From contig NZ_ADEG01000039.1 in assembly GCF_000177075.1 (NCBI RefSeq), forward strand, positions 124,001-188,000: DNA of 64,000 bases, read 5' to 3'. Position numbers and translations under genes: made by a program. This DNA is from Hoylesella buccalis ATCC 35310 (lineage in GTDB: Bacteria; Bacteroidota; Bacteroidia; Bacteroidales; Bacteroidaceae). Shown in pieces: positions 53,401 through 60,638 of this stretch (within the stretch, counting starts at the first letter, position 1; each line of letters starts with the position of its first letter). The notes under the pieces were generated by a model. It was not told where the DNA came from and ran no database searches. It saw nothing but the letters and a program-made list of their open reading frames with translations.

Positions 53401-53670
53401 GTCATCGGTTTGTTGCCAATGATGTTTGCCATGGGCGTGGGAAAGAATGGTAATCAAACTCTGGGGGCGGCCGCTGTAGGAGGTATGTTGATTGGTACGC
53501 TCTGTCAGTTGTTTGTTGTTCCAGGTTTGTTTGTCATCTTCCAGGCATTGCAAGAGAGATTCACACCGATTAAGTTTGATGATGAAGAGAACTCTGAAGC
53601 AGAGGCTGAACTGCAGCAATACGCGCGCCGTCCGGTAGGAATCACAGTAGATGAGAATAATAAAGAATAG
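50461..53670 (+). CDS. RND (HAE1) multidrug efflux transporter, AcrB-like
   Basis: 1069 residues, normal for AcrB relatives. Twelve membrane helices flank two large periplasmic loops. The proton-relay Asp pair is in AIVVDDAIVVVEAVH (helix 4, ~405) and the helix-10 Lys in GLLAKNAILIVQFALERR (~930). The N-terminal FIKRPVLSTVISVVIV and the GFSINLLTLSALLLAIA segment are typical of the hydrophobe/amphiphile efflux family. It works as a proton-driven trimer with the adaptor and the outer-membrane factor on either side. Substrates probably include detergents, bile salts or drugs, from family knowledge. Confidence 0.95.
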   Translation: MTFTKFIKRPVLSTVISVVIVILGFIGLTTLPIEQYPDIAPPTISVWTTYIGADAETVKNSVLAPLEESINGVENMEYMTSQATNAGAAQITIYFRQGTNPDMCAVNVQNRVSQAQALLPAEVNRVGVTVSKRQTSQVLMYTLTSEGGKYDDRFLTNYNNINIIPAIKRVRGVGDVQSPGMKTYSMRIWLKPDVMKQYGLMPSDIAGALAEQNVEAAPGSFGEQSNMAYEYVMRYKGRLKTADEFGNIILHSTQTGQTLKLKDVAKIELGGLTYAVSMRNNNQPSSMGMVQQIAGSNANDIAKAVKAELENQAKNFPPGMEYKINYDVTEFLYASIAEVLKTLVITLLLVFLVVYIFLQDFRSTLIPLIAVPVSLIGTFFFLQLFGFSINLLTLSALLLAIAIVVDDAIVVVEAVHAKLDLGYKSALTASIDAMNEIAGAIISITLVMAAVFVPVSFIGGTSGTFYREFGVTMAVSIIISALNALTLSPALCAIFLKPKNEDGTERKMSRIDRFHASFNTSYEKVLGKYKNRLQKLVRKPVLTGVFILVGAIALLLTMKTTKTGLVPDEDTGTLFCTVSMPPATSAVRTQQVIDQVDAMLASNPAIQSREQLQGYNFIAGQGSDQATFIIKLKPFSERNMGQSAMAVLGMIYKQTAQIKDAQILAFAPPMIPGFALSNGVSLVLQDKTGGDLNKFFQVTKAYLAELNKRPEIQMAMTSYNPNYPQYLIDVDVAKCKQAGISPATVLSTLQGYYGGMYASNFNAYGKLYRVMIQGDVSSRERPEGLNDIYVRTPGGMAPVQSFISMKRVFGPSNINRFNMFTSINVQVTLNSGYSTGEAIQAIKEVAATDLPQGYGYDFSGLSRSESESSNATGMIFVLCFLFVYLILAAQYESYLLPFAVILSIPFGLAGAFLFTQLFGHNNDIYMQISLIMLIGLLAKNAILIVQFALERRRTGMAITWSAILGSGARLRPILMTSLAMVIGLLPMMFAMGVGKNGNQTLGAAAVGGMLIGTLCQLFVVPGLFVIFQALQERFTPIKFDDEENSEAEAELQQYARRPVGITVDENNKE

Positions 53671-53672
53671 TG

Positions 53673-55067
53673 ATGAAAATACAAAATATAATGATTATGG
53701 GACTTGCAGCATTGGCGTTAACCAGCTGCAAGAGCCTCTATGGAACGTATCAACGCCCCAATGTGAACACCAAGGGAATCGTTCGTGATTCGCTTTCGAT
53801 GACAGATACGTTGGTTGTGACGGACACAACGAGCTTTGGTAACATGCCTTGGCGCAGTGTGTTCACCGACCCACAATTGCAAACGCATATAGGAAGGGCG
53901 TTGACTAACAATGTGGATCTGCTGAATGCTGCGCTGAACGTGAAGATGGCTGAAGCACAATTGAAGGCAGCCAGGTTGTCTTTTCTGCCTTCTTTCACCT
54001 TTGCTCCCCAGGGAACCATTGCTTCTTGGGATGGTGGAAAGGCCATTTCAACTTATCAATTGCCCATTGCTGCCAGCTGGAATGTTGATTTGTTTGGCAA
54101 TTTGCTCAGTCAGAAACGTGCCGCACAGGTAGCGTTGTTGGCCACAAAGGACTATCAGACGTTGGTTAAAGCCAATATCATCAGCGGGGTAGCGAATATG
54201 TATTATACCCTTTTGATGCTCGACAAACAGCTCGAAATCGTCAACAACATGCACGAATTGACCAAGGAAACGTGGGACAAGATGAAGGTATTGAAAGATC
54301 TTGGACGCGGTATTCGGTCGACAGGTGTGCAGAGTGCCGAAGCAAACTACTATGCAGTGGAGGCCAAAAAGACCGATTTGGTGCGCCAGATACGTGAAAC
54401 GGAGAACGCTTTGTCGCTCTTGATGGGACAACCGGCACAGAGTATCTCGCGCGGAAGGCTTGAGAATCAGGCTCTGCCCGCGAACTTATCTACCGGCATC
54501 GGCATCCAGTTGCTGGCCAATCGTCCCGACGTTCATGCGGCAGAGATGCAATTAGCCGAATGTTTCTATGGCGTAGAAACCGCTCGAAGCCGTTTTTATC
54601 CAAGTCTGACGATTGCTCCTACCGGCATGTTTACCAACAGTGCGGGAGCTGCGGTCATCAATCCTGGCAAATGGATGCTGTCGGCTGTCGGCAGTTTGGT
54701 GCAGCCTATCTTCCAAAAAGGAAAGATTATTGCAGGACTACGCGTTGCTGAAGCCCAATATGAAAAGGCCTATAACACGTGGCAGAACAGCATATTGAAG
54801 GCTGGAAATGAAGTGAGTAACGCACTTGTGCTTTACCATTCGTCAGATGAAAAGAGCAAGATTGAGGCTAAACAGATACAAACTCTGCAACAAAATGTGG
54901 AGGATACCAAGCTTCTTTTAAGTCAGTCGAGCAGTACATACCTTGAGGTAATCACTGCTCAGCAAACCCTTCTCAATGCGCAGATGGCTAAGATTACGGA
55001 CGATTTTCACAAGATGCAGGCCGTTGTAAACCTCTATCAGGCCCTCGGCGGCGGCGTGAAAGAATAG
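53673..55067 (+). CDS. Outer-membrane efflux lipoprotein (OprM/NodT-like)
   Basis: 464 residues from ATG 53673, two bases after the pump stop. A lipoprotein signal ends at LALTSC (Cys ~18). Two outer-membrane efflux repeats follow with WRSVFTDPQLQTHIGRAL (~58), AARLSFLPSFTFAP (~97), ASWNVDLFGNL (~132), NRPDVHAAEMQLAE (~290) and SRFYPSLTIAPTG (~308). OprM-type trimers form the outer-membrane exit duct. It completes the three-gene tripartite RND system. Confidence 0.92.
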   Translation: MKIQNIMIMGLAALALTSCKSLYGTYQRPNVNTKGIVRDSLSMTDTLVVTDTTSFGNMPWRSVFTDPQLQTHIGRALTNNVDLLNAALNVKMAEAQLKAARLSFLPSFTFAPQGTIASWDGGKAISTYQLPIAASWNVDLFGNLLSQKRAAQVALLATKDYQTLVKANIISGVANMYYTLLMLDKQLEIVNNMHELTKETWDKMKVLKDLGRGIRSTGVQSAEANYYAVEAKKTDLVRQIRETENALSLLMGQPAQSISRGRLENQALPANLSTGIGIQLLANRPDVHAAEMQLAECFYGVETARSRFYPSLTIAPTGMFTNSAGAAVINPGKWMLSAVGSLVQPIFQKGKIIAGLRVAEAQYEKAYNTWQNSILKAGNEVSNALVLYHSSDEKSKIEAKQIQTLQQNVEDTKLLLSQSSSTYLEVITAQQTLLNAQMAKITDDFHKMQAVVNLYQALGGGVKE

Positions 55068-55074
55068 GGTAGGA

Positions 55075-55190
55075 TGGTTGATAAGTTGACAAGGAAGGAC
55101 CAATCAGGCAAAATAGACCTATGAAATAAGGTCCGACCCATATGATATACCAACTCATCAACTAATAAACTATAAACTAAAAAACTAAAA
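55075..55190 (+). repeat. GTTGAYAAGTTGAC ... CAACTCATCAACT tract before the LpxA-like gene
   Basis: A G-containing half (GTTGATAAGTTGACAAGG, 55078-55095) is followed by a G-poor half (CAACTCATCAACTAATAAAC, ~55151-55170, then AACTATAAACTAAAAAACT) that can pair with it. It resembles the tracts before def and truB. Confidence 0.5.
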
Positions 55191-55193
55191 ATT

Positions 55194-55976
55194 ATGGCAT
55201 ACGATATCAGTGAGAAAGCGGAAATATCTCCCAAAGCGAAGATTGGAAACAATTGTAAAATCTACCCATTTGTCTATATCGAAGAAGATGTTGTGATAGG
55301 AGACAACTGTGTGATTTATCCCTTTGTCAGCATTTTGAAGGGAACTCGCCTGGGATCTAACAACACCGTGCATCAATGTTCGGTGATGGGAGCCCTTCCG
55401 CAGGACTTTGAATTCAAGGGAGAAGACACCGAGTTGATTATCGGAAACAACAACATCATTCGTGAAAATGTCGTCATCAATCGGGCAACCCATGCGGGAG
55501 GACAGACCGTCATCGGCCATGACAACTTCTTGATGGAGGGAGCTCACATCTCACATGACACCAAAGTGGGTAATCAATGTGTATTTGGATATGGAACAAA
55601 GATTGCCGGTGACTGTGAAATTGGCAACGGCGTGATTTTCAGTTCGAGTGTCATCGAGAATGCGAACACCCGAGTTGGCGACTACGCCATGATACAAGCT
55701 GGTACCACGTTCTATAAAGACGTTCCGCCATACATCATTGCCGGCGGTGTGCCAGTAAGCTATGGAGGTCCCAATAAGACGATGTTGGAAACGTATGGCA
55801 TCACAGAAAAGGTTCAGAGTCACATAGCCAATGCGTATCGCCTGATATTCCATGGCCAAACAAGTGTGTTCGATGCGGTGCTGCAAGTAAAGGAACAAGT
55901 TCCCAGCAGTCCTGAAATTGAAAACATCATACGGTTCATTCAGGCTACAAAAGCAGGAATCATCGGTAAACTTTAG
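55194..55976 (+). CDS. LpxA-family UDP-GlcNAc acyltransferase, divergent paralogue
   Basis: 260 residues. A left-handed beta-helix of hexapeptide repeats fills ~1-185 (ISPKAKIGNNCKIYPFVYI, VVIGDNCVIYPFV), and the C-terminal helical domain has the LpxA pattern (IANAYRLIF, ~210). LPQDFEFKGEDTELIIG (~68), IRENVVINR and the His pair in GAHISHD (His118, His121) match LpxA. The HQF segment of typical LpxA is replaced (VIENANTRVG, ~153-162), as is the LAGH stretch (IAGDCEIG). It may therefore acylate a different acceptor or be a second lipid A-type acyltransferase. It follows the RND operon. Confidence 0.78.
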   Translation: MAYDISEKAEISPKAKIGNNCKIYPFVYIEEDVVIGDNCVIYPFVSILKGTRLGSNNTVHQCSVMGALPQDFEFKGEDTELIIGNNNIIRENVVINRATHAGGQTVIGHDNFLMEGAHISHDTKVGNQCVFGYGTKIAGDCEIGNGVIFSSSVIENANTRVGDYAMIQAGTTFYKDVPPYIIAGGVPVSYGGPNKTMLETYGITEKVQSHIANAYRLIFHGQTSVFDAVLQVKEQVPSSPEIENIIRFIQATKAGIIGKL

Positions 55977-56005
55977 TTCGCACCGAACACATTTATATAT
56001 AGAAT

Positions 56006-56042
56006 AGGATAGGTTGGCACAAAAGCTTTCCTATCCTTTTTT
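56006..56042. terminator. Terminator shared by convergent lpxA-like and pdxT genes
   Basis: AGGATAGG (56006-56013) and CCTATCCT (56030-56037) form a perfect 8-bp stem followed by T6 on the plus strand. The right arm overlaps the last codons of pdxT (stop at 56031-56033). Confidence 0.8.
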
Positions 56043-56603
56043 AATGATGTCAACAAAATACTTGTGTACGCTTACGTCCTCATCCAGCTCGGGATGGAAG
56101 GCCGTAACCAGCTGATGACCTTGCCGAGCGGCGACAATGTGGCCGTTAACCGTTGCCAATGCCTCGGCCTCGCCATATACTTGATTGATATAAGGGGCAC
56201 GGATAAAGGTCATGGGGATATCGTTTTCAATGCCTTCGAATGAGGATACGGTACGAAAACTGCCCAACTGTCTGCCATAGGCGTTGCGGCAAACGTCAAT
56301 ATCCATCGTGGAAATGCGTGAAGCTGCTTGCCCATTCTCTTGCTTTGCCAGCAGGATAAGTCCTGCGCAAGTGCCAAATACCGGCAATCCCTCATTGATT
56401 TCTCGCTGTATGGGTGTCAGTAAATCGAGGTCATGCAGCAACTTCACCACCGTAGTGCTCTCTCCGCCAGGAATAATCAGACCGTCTTTCGGCTGCTGCC
56501 AGTCGTCTTTGTTCCTCACTTCAAACGTGTCTACGCCCAAAGAACGGAGCATTCGTTCGTGTTCGACGAATGCTCCTTGTAATGCCAATATAGCTATTTT
56601 CAT
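56031..56603 (-). CDS. pdxT: Pyridoxal 5'-phosphate synthase glutaminase subunit
   Basis: 190 residues. It hydrolyses glutamine and passes ammonia to PdxS for de novo vitamin B6 synthesis. The class I glutaminase triad is visible: nucleophile Cys in VFGTCAGLILLA (~79) and His/Glu in TAFHPELDED (~170). IPGGESTTVVKLL (~46-58) is the family signature. It is the last gene of the operon, four bases after pdxS; its stop codon is inside the shared terminator. Confidence 0.95.
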   Translation of the reverse strand: MKIAILALQGAFVEHERMLRSLGVDTFEVRNKDDWQQPKDGLIIPGGESTTVVKLLHDLDLLTPIQREINEGLPVFGTCAGLILLAKQENGQAASRISTMDIDVCRNAYGRQLGSFRTVSSFEGIENDIPMTFIRAPYINQVYGEAEALATVNGHIVAARQGHQLVTAFHPELDEDVSVHKYFVDIIKKG

Positions 56604-56607
56604 CTGT

Positions 56608-57486
56608 TTACTTTCCTCTTTCGGCCATCAGCACTTCAATCTCGTGTTCGTTGATGCCCACCATGGCTTCACCAAGGTCTTCTGACAGCTCGGCCAACCG
56701 CTTCGCATCGTTGTAGTTGGTCACAGCTTGTACGATGGCAGCTGCGCGCTTGGCTGGATTGCCCGATTTGAATATGCCCGAACCCACGAACACTCCTTCA
56801 GCTCCAAGTTGCATCATCAATGCGGCATCGGCAGGAGTTGCTACGCCACCAGCGGCAAAGTTCACCACTGGCAGCTTGCCGTTTTCGTGTACATACTGCA
56901 CCAGTTCGTAGGGAACCTGCAATTGTTTGGCGGCCTCGTACAGCTCATCTTCAGCCATAGAGGTAAGTCTTCTGATTTCAGCCTGCATCATGCGCATGTG
57001 CGTCACAGCCTGAACCACGTCGCCCGTACCTGGTTCTCCCTTGGTTCTAATCATGGTTGCGCCTTCAGCGATGCGTCTGAGCGCCTCACCAAGGTTCTTT
57101 GCACCGCACACAAAAGGTACGTCAAACTTGGTCTTGTCAATGTGATAGACATTGTCTGCGGGCGAGAGTACCTCGCTCTCATCGATGTAATCAATCTCAA
57201 TGGCCTGCAAAATCTGGGCTTCAACGAAGTGTCCAATGCGGCATTTGGCCATCACTGGTATGCTTACGGCCTTCTGAATGCCCTTGATCATGTGCGGGTC
57301 GCTCATGCGCGAAACGCCACCTGCCGCGCGAATGTCGGCCGGTATGCGTTCGAGAGCCATCACCGCACAGGCTCCGGCTTGTTCTGCGATACGTGCTTGC
57401 TCGGGTGTTGTAACGTCCATGATGACGCCTCCCTTGAGCATTTGTGCTAAATTACGATTCAGTGTTTGTCTTTCAGTTGTTTTCAT
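56608..57486 (-). CDS. pdxS: Pyridoxal 5'-phosphate synthase lyase subunit
   Basis: 292 residues. It condenses ribose 5-phosphate, glyceraldehyde 3-phosphate and ammonia to PLP in a dodecamer with PdxT. Key parts: [20 protein letters not shown] (~16-35), the Schiff-base lysine in [10 protein letters not shown] (~80), [23 protein letters not shown] (~147) with the second lysine, and [21 protein letters not shown] (~210). Its ATG overlaps the stop of the upstream ThiD-like/AraC gene (ATGA), so all three genes are one operon. Triose phosphate for the reaction can come via tpiA, which is elsewhere in the window. Confidence 0.96.
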   Translation of the reverse strand: MKTTERQTLNRNLAQMLKGGVIMDVTTPEQARIAEQAGACAVMALERIPADIRAAGGVSRMSDPHMIKGIQKAVSIPVMAKCRIGHFVEAQILQAIEIDYIDESEVLSPADNVYHIDKTKFDVPFVCGAKNLGEALRRIAEGATMIRTKGEPGTGDVVQAVTHMRMMQAEIRRLTSMAEDELYEAAKQLQVPYELVQYVHENGKLPVVNFAAGGVATPADAALMMQLGAEGVFVGSGIFKSGNPAKRAAAIVQAVTNYNDAKRLAELSEDLGEAMVGINEHEIEVLMAERGK

Positions 57487-58556
57487 TTTATTTGTTTTTG
57501 TCGGTAAATACTAGGTGTTGAGTTTCCCATCTTCTTGAAAAACTTCGTGAAATGCGACTGTGAGTTGAACCCCAGCGCATACGCTATCTCTTGAACGGTC
57601 TTGCTGGTGGTGTCCAACAAGAACTTGCTTTCGTGAAAAACGTGTTCATCGATGAGGGTCTTCGGCGTTTTCTGCACGATGCGTTTGGTCACCTGTCCCA
57701 GGTAACGGGGACTCACGTTCAGCATGTCGGCATAGAACCGCACATCATTGTTGGTGGCATAATGTGTCGATACGGCTTTCATGAACGCGTTGAGCAGCTC
57801 GCTTCCCCGTCCTTTCAGTTCGCCCATCTCGCTCATCTGCTGATGAATGTAAGCGTTGCCTCTGCTGATGGCCTCTCTGAAATCATCCGTTTCGCCCAGA
57901 AAATAGGCGATGGCCGAGGTCAGGTTGCTGCCCAATCCGTGTGCGTTGGTTTGCCAAAGGGTGGGCGAGGGCTCCACGTGTATGTCGCCATCTTGCTGCC
58001 ATGCGATGAAATCGTGGTCGTCGCCGCTGTGCAACAGCACGGCCCGGCACCCCATGTTCAACAGCTTTCTCATGCCGTTGACGATGTCGTCGTGGGTCTT
58101 GAGCGGACTGTTCAGCAAGTAGGCTGCGTCGTTTTGCTTCAAGATAACCAGCGAGCATAGCGGCAACAGCTTGGTCTTGACGCTGTCAATCATCTCTGGT
58201 GGCATCAGCAGGTCGCCCTGGCTTGACGTCACCACCGGGTCGTAGATGAGTTTCAGTGGTTGGCGTTTCGCCAAAATGCTCACCACGTTCTCCAGCGTCT
58301 TTACGTTGCGAACCATACCAACTTTCACCACCGAGGGCTTGATGTCATCGACAAGCGCTTCCACCTGTTCTGCCACGATGTCGGCCGGGATGTCGTAAAA
58401 GCGCTGGATGCCAAGCGTGTTCTGCATGGTGATTGACGTGATGACCGACACGGCATATCCGCCCAAGGACGTAATGACCTTGATGTCGGCCTGGATTCCG
58501 GCGCCCCCAGAACCGTCAGAACCGGTGATTGTCAATATCGTGTTGCGCTGTTTCAT
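57483..58556 (-). CDS. ThiD-like domain fused to AraC-type regulator (probable B6 sensor)
   Basis: 357 residues from ATG 58556. Residues ~1-235 have the ribokinase-like ThiD fold: [18 protein letters not shown] (10-27), MQNTLG (44-49), VVKVGMVRN (77-85), [14 protein letters not shown] (104-117). Two catalytic parts are altered: the usual TPN reads KQN (140-142), and HGTGCT reads HGLGSN, putting Ser210 in place of the catalytic Cys. Residues ~255-355 form an AraC HTH pair ([40 protein letters not shown]). I infer a ligand-binding, probably non-catalytic sensor controlling its own operon with pdxS and pdxT. The ligand may be a pyridoxine or hydroxymethylpyrimidine compound. An enzyme with residual kinase activity cannot be ruled out. 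Confidence 0.85.
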   Translation of the reverse strand: MKQRNTILTITGSDGSGGAGIQADIKVITSLGGYAVSVITSITMQNTLGIQRFYDIPADIVAEQVEALVDDIKPSVVKVGMVRNVKTLENVVSILAKRQPLKLIYDPVVTSSQGDLLMPPEMIDSVKTKLLPLCSLVILKQNDAAYLLNSPLKTHDDIVNGMRKLLNMGCRAVLLHSGDDHDFIAWQQDGDIHVEPSPTLWQTNAHGLGSNLTSAIAYFLGETDDFREAISRGNAYIHQQMSEMGELKGRGSELLNAFMKAVSTHYATNNDVRFYADMLNVSPRYLGQVTKRIVQKTPKTLIDEHVFHESKFLLDTTSKTVQEIAYALGFNSQSHFTKFFKKMGNSTPSIYRQKQIK

Positions 58557-58631
58557 GCTATGTCGGCCCCTGATGGCGTGGCACCATGTGCGCCGTTTGT
58601 TAGATACAAAGGAAAACAAAAAAAGCGAGTT

Positions 58632-58660
58632 GTACAAATATTGTTCTCATTATGACAATG
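58632..58660. promoter_or_regulatory. Candidate operator palindromes upstream of the pdx operon
   Basis: Two adjacent partial palindromes, GTACAAATATTGTTC (58632-58646) and CATTATGACAATG (58648-58660), lie 76-104 bases upstream of the regulator start. They are reasonable AraC-type binding sites by position only. No perfect TAnnTTTG box is seen in this promoter. Confidence 0.35.
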
Positions 58661-58705
58661 AAAAGGTTGTTTTGTGCAAGTCGTAACCCTGCGAGCAAGA
58701 TGAAA

Positions 58706-59063
58706 TTTTCTTGACAAAGCCTTCTTCATAACTCGCGTATTCGCAGCCTCACGCCCCTTTGCTCACAAATACGGCCAGGATTTCGCATGTTTGTAAGACG
58801 CTTGTGTTCAGCGGGTTATCTGTTTTGTCAAGGCTTCTTACTTTCTATAGCTATGCTTTTACTTTCCAATAGCATAGCTTTTGCCCGTCAAACACATTGC
58901 TTTAATCGGTCAATGGCATGGCTATTTTCGATAAAAAGTGCATAAAAGTGGAGAAAAAGCATATAGATTGGCCCTAAAAGTGCATGAACACCCTGCCAAA
59001 ACTCTCGTCACTGCATCTGAATCACCCTGTTCTTTTTCTAGAAGAAGCGTTCGTGAAGTGTTA
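58706..59063 (+). repeat. 400-bp intergenic repeat, copy F (divergent sequence)
   Basis: Starts TTTTCTTGACAA (58706-58717), then CTTCTTCATAACTCGCGTATT with partner CACAAATACGGCC. The core is TAGCTATGCTTTTACTTT, AATAGCATAGCTTTTGCCC and CACATTGCTTTAATCGG. The tail is TTTTTCTAGAAGAAGCG, followed by a second TTTTCTTGACAA at 59076-59087, as if a further truncated copy began there. The rest of the gap to ftsX (59088-59400) shows no supported gene. Confidence 0.55.
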
Positions 59064-59441
59064 AAAATCGGTTGGTTTTCTTGACAAAATCAAGTTTTAG
59101 AAAATTATAAATCAGCAGGGTTAAATCGTCTTGTCGATAACCAAATTTGCTCATCCGTGCTGTTCTTGGCAAAATGGATCAATGGAAAACATGGGCTGGT
59201 AGAGCGGCAATACAGGTCAATGGTAGTCAATAGAAGGGGTGGATCAGAACTTTCAGCAAAGAATGATTGATAGCTTAAATGACAGTTCCGGAAACACGAT
59301 GAAGACAGTATGGGCATAGCTTGCGTCTACCCCTGTATTCCTCCTTCACAGAAATGGACGTTAATTGTAGTTAAACCGTTGCTATATCGCTGTTTTTTTT
59401 GTTCCTTTGCAACAAATTTGGTGTATTATATCCGTATCGGA

Positions 59442-60323
59442 ATGGGAAAAAAACGAAATAGAACCAGTAGTCATCGTGGGCTACAGGCCGTTACTCTTTG
59501 TATTAGCACAGCCTTGGTGCTTATTTTATTGGGATTGGTTGTGTTTTCAACGCTCACCGGCAGGAATCTTTCTTCGTATGTCAAGGAGAATTTGGTGGTG
59601 CAGCTGATTTTGGAAAATGACATGACAAATCCTGAAGCTCAGAAGATTTGTGCCGACATCAAGAAGCGACCTTATATCAAACGCTTGGATTATATTAGTA
59701 AAGAGCAGGCCCTCAAGGAGATTACGGCGGCCATGGGAAGTGACCCTTCCGAGTTTACCGATGGTGAGAACCCATGTCCTGCCTCCATCGAGGTGACACT
59801 CAGGTCGAATTATGCCAATAATGATTCGTTGAAATGGATTACCGACGAATTGAAGAAATATCCCAAAGTCAATCAGATTAATTATCAGAAAGAGCTGATA
59901 GACAGCGTCAACCGCAACCTGGCTAAGACGGGTTTGGTGATGTTGGTGTTAGCCATTTTGCTGACTATCGTATCATTCTCGCTGATTAACAATACCGTTC
60001 GGCTGGACATCTACGCACGGCGATTCTCCATACACACCATGAAACTCGTGGGTGCCTCATGGAGCTTCATCCGCCGACCGTTTGTCAACCGTGCGATATG
60101 GATAGGTTTGATAGCCGGCTTGATAGCTAATACCGTGCTGGCTGCATGTATCTATGGTTTGTATATCTCTGAACCTGACATCTTGAGCGTTGTGACATGG
60201 CGTGACATGGCCGTTACAGCGGCCGTGGTGTTCTTGTTCGGCATCATCATTACGGCCATCTGCGCACATATTTCCGTGAACAAGTTTTTGCGGATGAAGG
60301 CTGGTGAATTGTATAACATCTAA
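59442..60323 (+). CDS. ftsX: Cell division ABC transporter-like permease FtsX
   Basis: 293 residues from ATG 59442. First membrane helix ~18-42, a periplasmic domain ~45-165 with NLVVQLILENDM, KRPYIKRLDYISKEQAL and PASIEVTLRSNYA, then three helices at ~170-195, ~222-245 and ~257-282. FtsX couples the FtsE ATPase to septal peptidoglycan hydrolases. No ftsE is adjacent. It heads the ftsX-DUF3098-uppP-truB-queA-folK series. A box-like TTCCTTTG lies at 59402-59409. In-frame codons before ATG 59442 lack a plausible N-terminus. Confidence 0.9.
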   Translation: MGKKRNRTSSHRGLQAVTLCISTALVLILLGLVVFSTLTGRNLSSYVKENLVVQLILENDMTNPEAQKICADIKKRPYIKRLDYISKEQALKEITAAMGSDPSEFTDGENPCPASIEVTLRSNYANNDSLKWITDELKKYPKVNQINYQKELIDSVNRNLAKTGLVMLVLAILLTIVSFSLINNTVRLDIYARRFSIHTMKLVGASWSFIRRPFVNRAIWIGLIAGLIANTVLAACIYGLYISEPDILSVVTWRDMAVTAAVVFLFGIIITAICAHISVNKFLRMKAGELYNI

Positions 60324-60377
60324 ATAAATAAACTCGCAATCATATCGTCATGCACAGGATATGCGATATTCTGACGC

Positions 60378-60638
60378 ATGGCAAAATCAATCAATAAGAT
60401 GGATAGAAGAAACTTCGCATTCGACAAGGTCAACTTCATATTGTTGGCTGTCGGTATGATGATTGTCATCATTGGCTTCCTCCTGATGAGTGGAGGAGGC
60501 TCTACAGAAACGACATACAATCCGGACATCTTCAGCGTTCGCCGCATCAAGGTGGCTCCGGTGGTATGTTTCATTGGCTTTGTGTCAATGATTTATGCCA
60601 TTGTTCGTAGGCCCAAGGATCAGCATATTGAAGAATAA
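60378..60638 (+). CDS. DUF3098 family membrane protein
   Basis: 86 residues. The N-terminus carries the family-type FAFDKVNFILLAVGMMIVII into the first membrane helix (~23-45). A short loop with GGGSTETTYNPDIFSVRRIKV precedes the second helix (~58-78, VVCFIGFVSMIYAIV), and a hydrophilic end follows. DUF3098 proteins are small two-helix membrane proteins found beside ftsX and uppP in Bacteroidota. Function unknown. uppP begins directly at the base after its stop. Confidence 0.82.
   Translation: MAKSINKMDRRNFAFDKVNFILLAVGMMIVIIGFLLMSGGGSTETTYNPDIFSVRRIKVAPVVCFIGFVSMIYAIVRRPKDQHIEE

Noticed and set aside
59105..59317. A 70-codon minus-strand frame in the gap before ftsX.
   Set aside because: No domain, promoter or conserved context; it lies next to a repeat copy in non-coding DNA.
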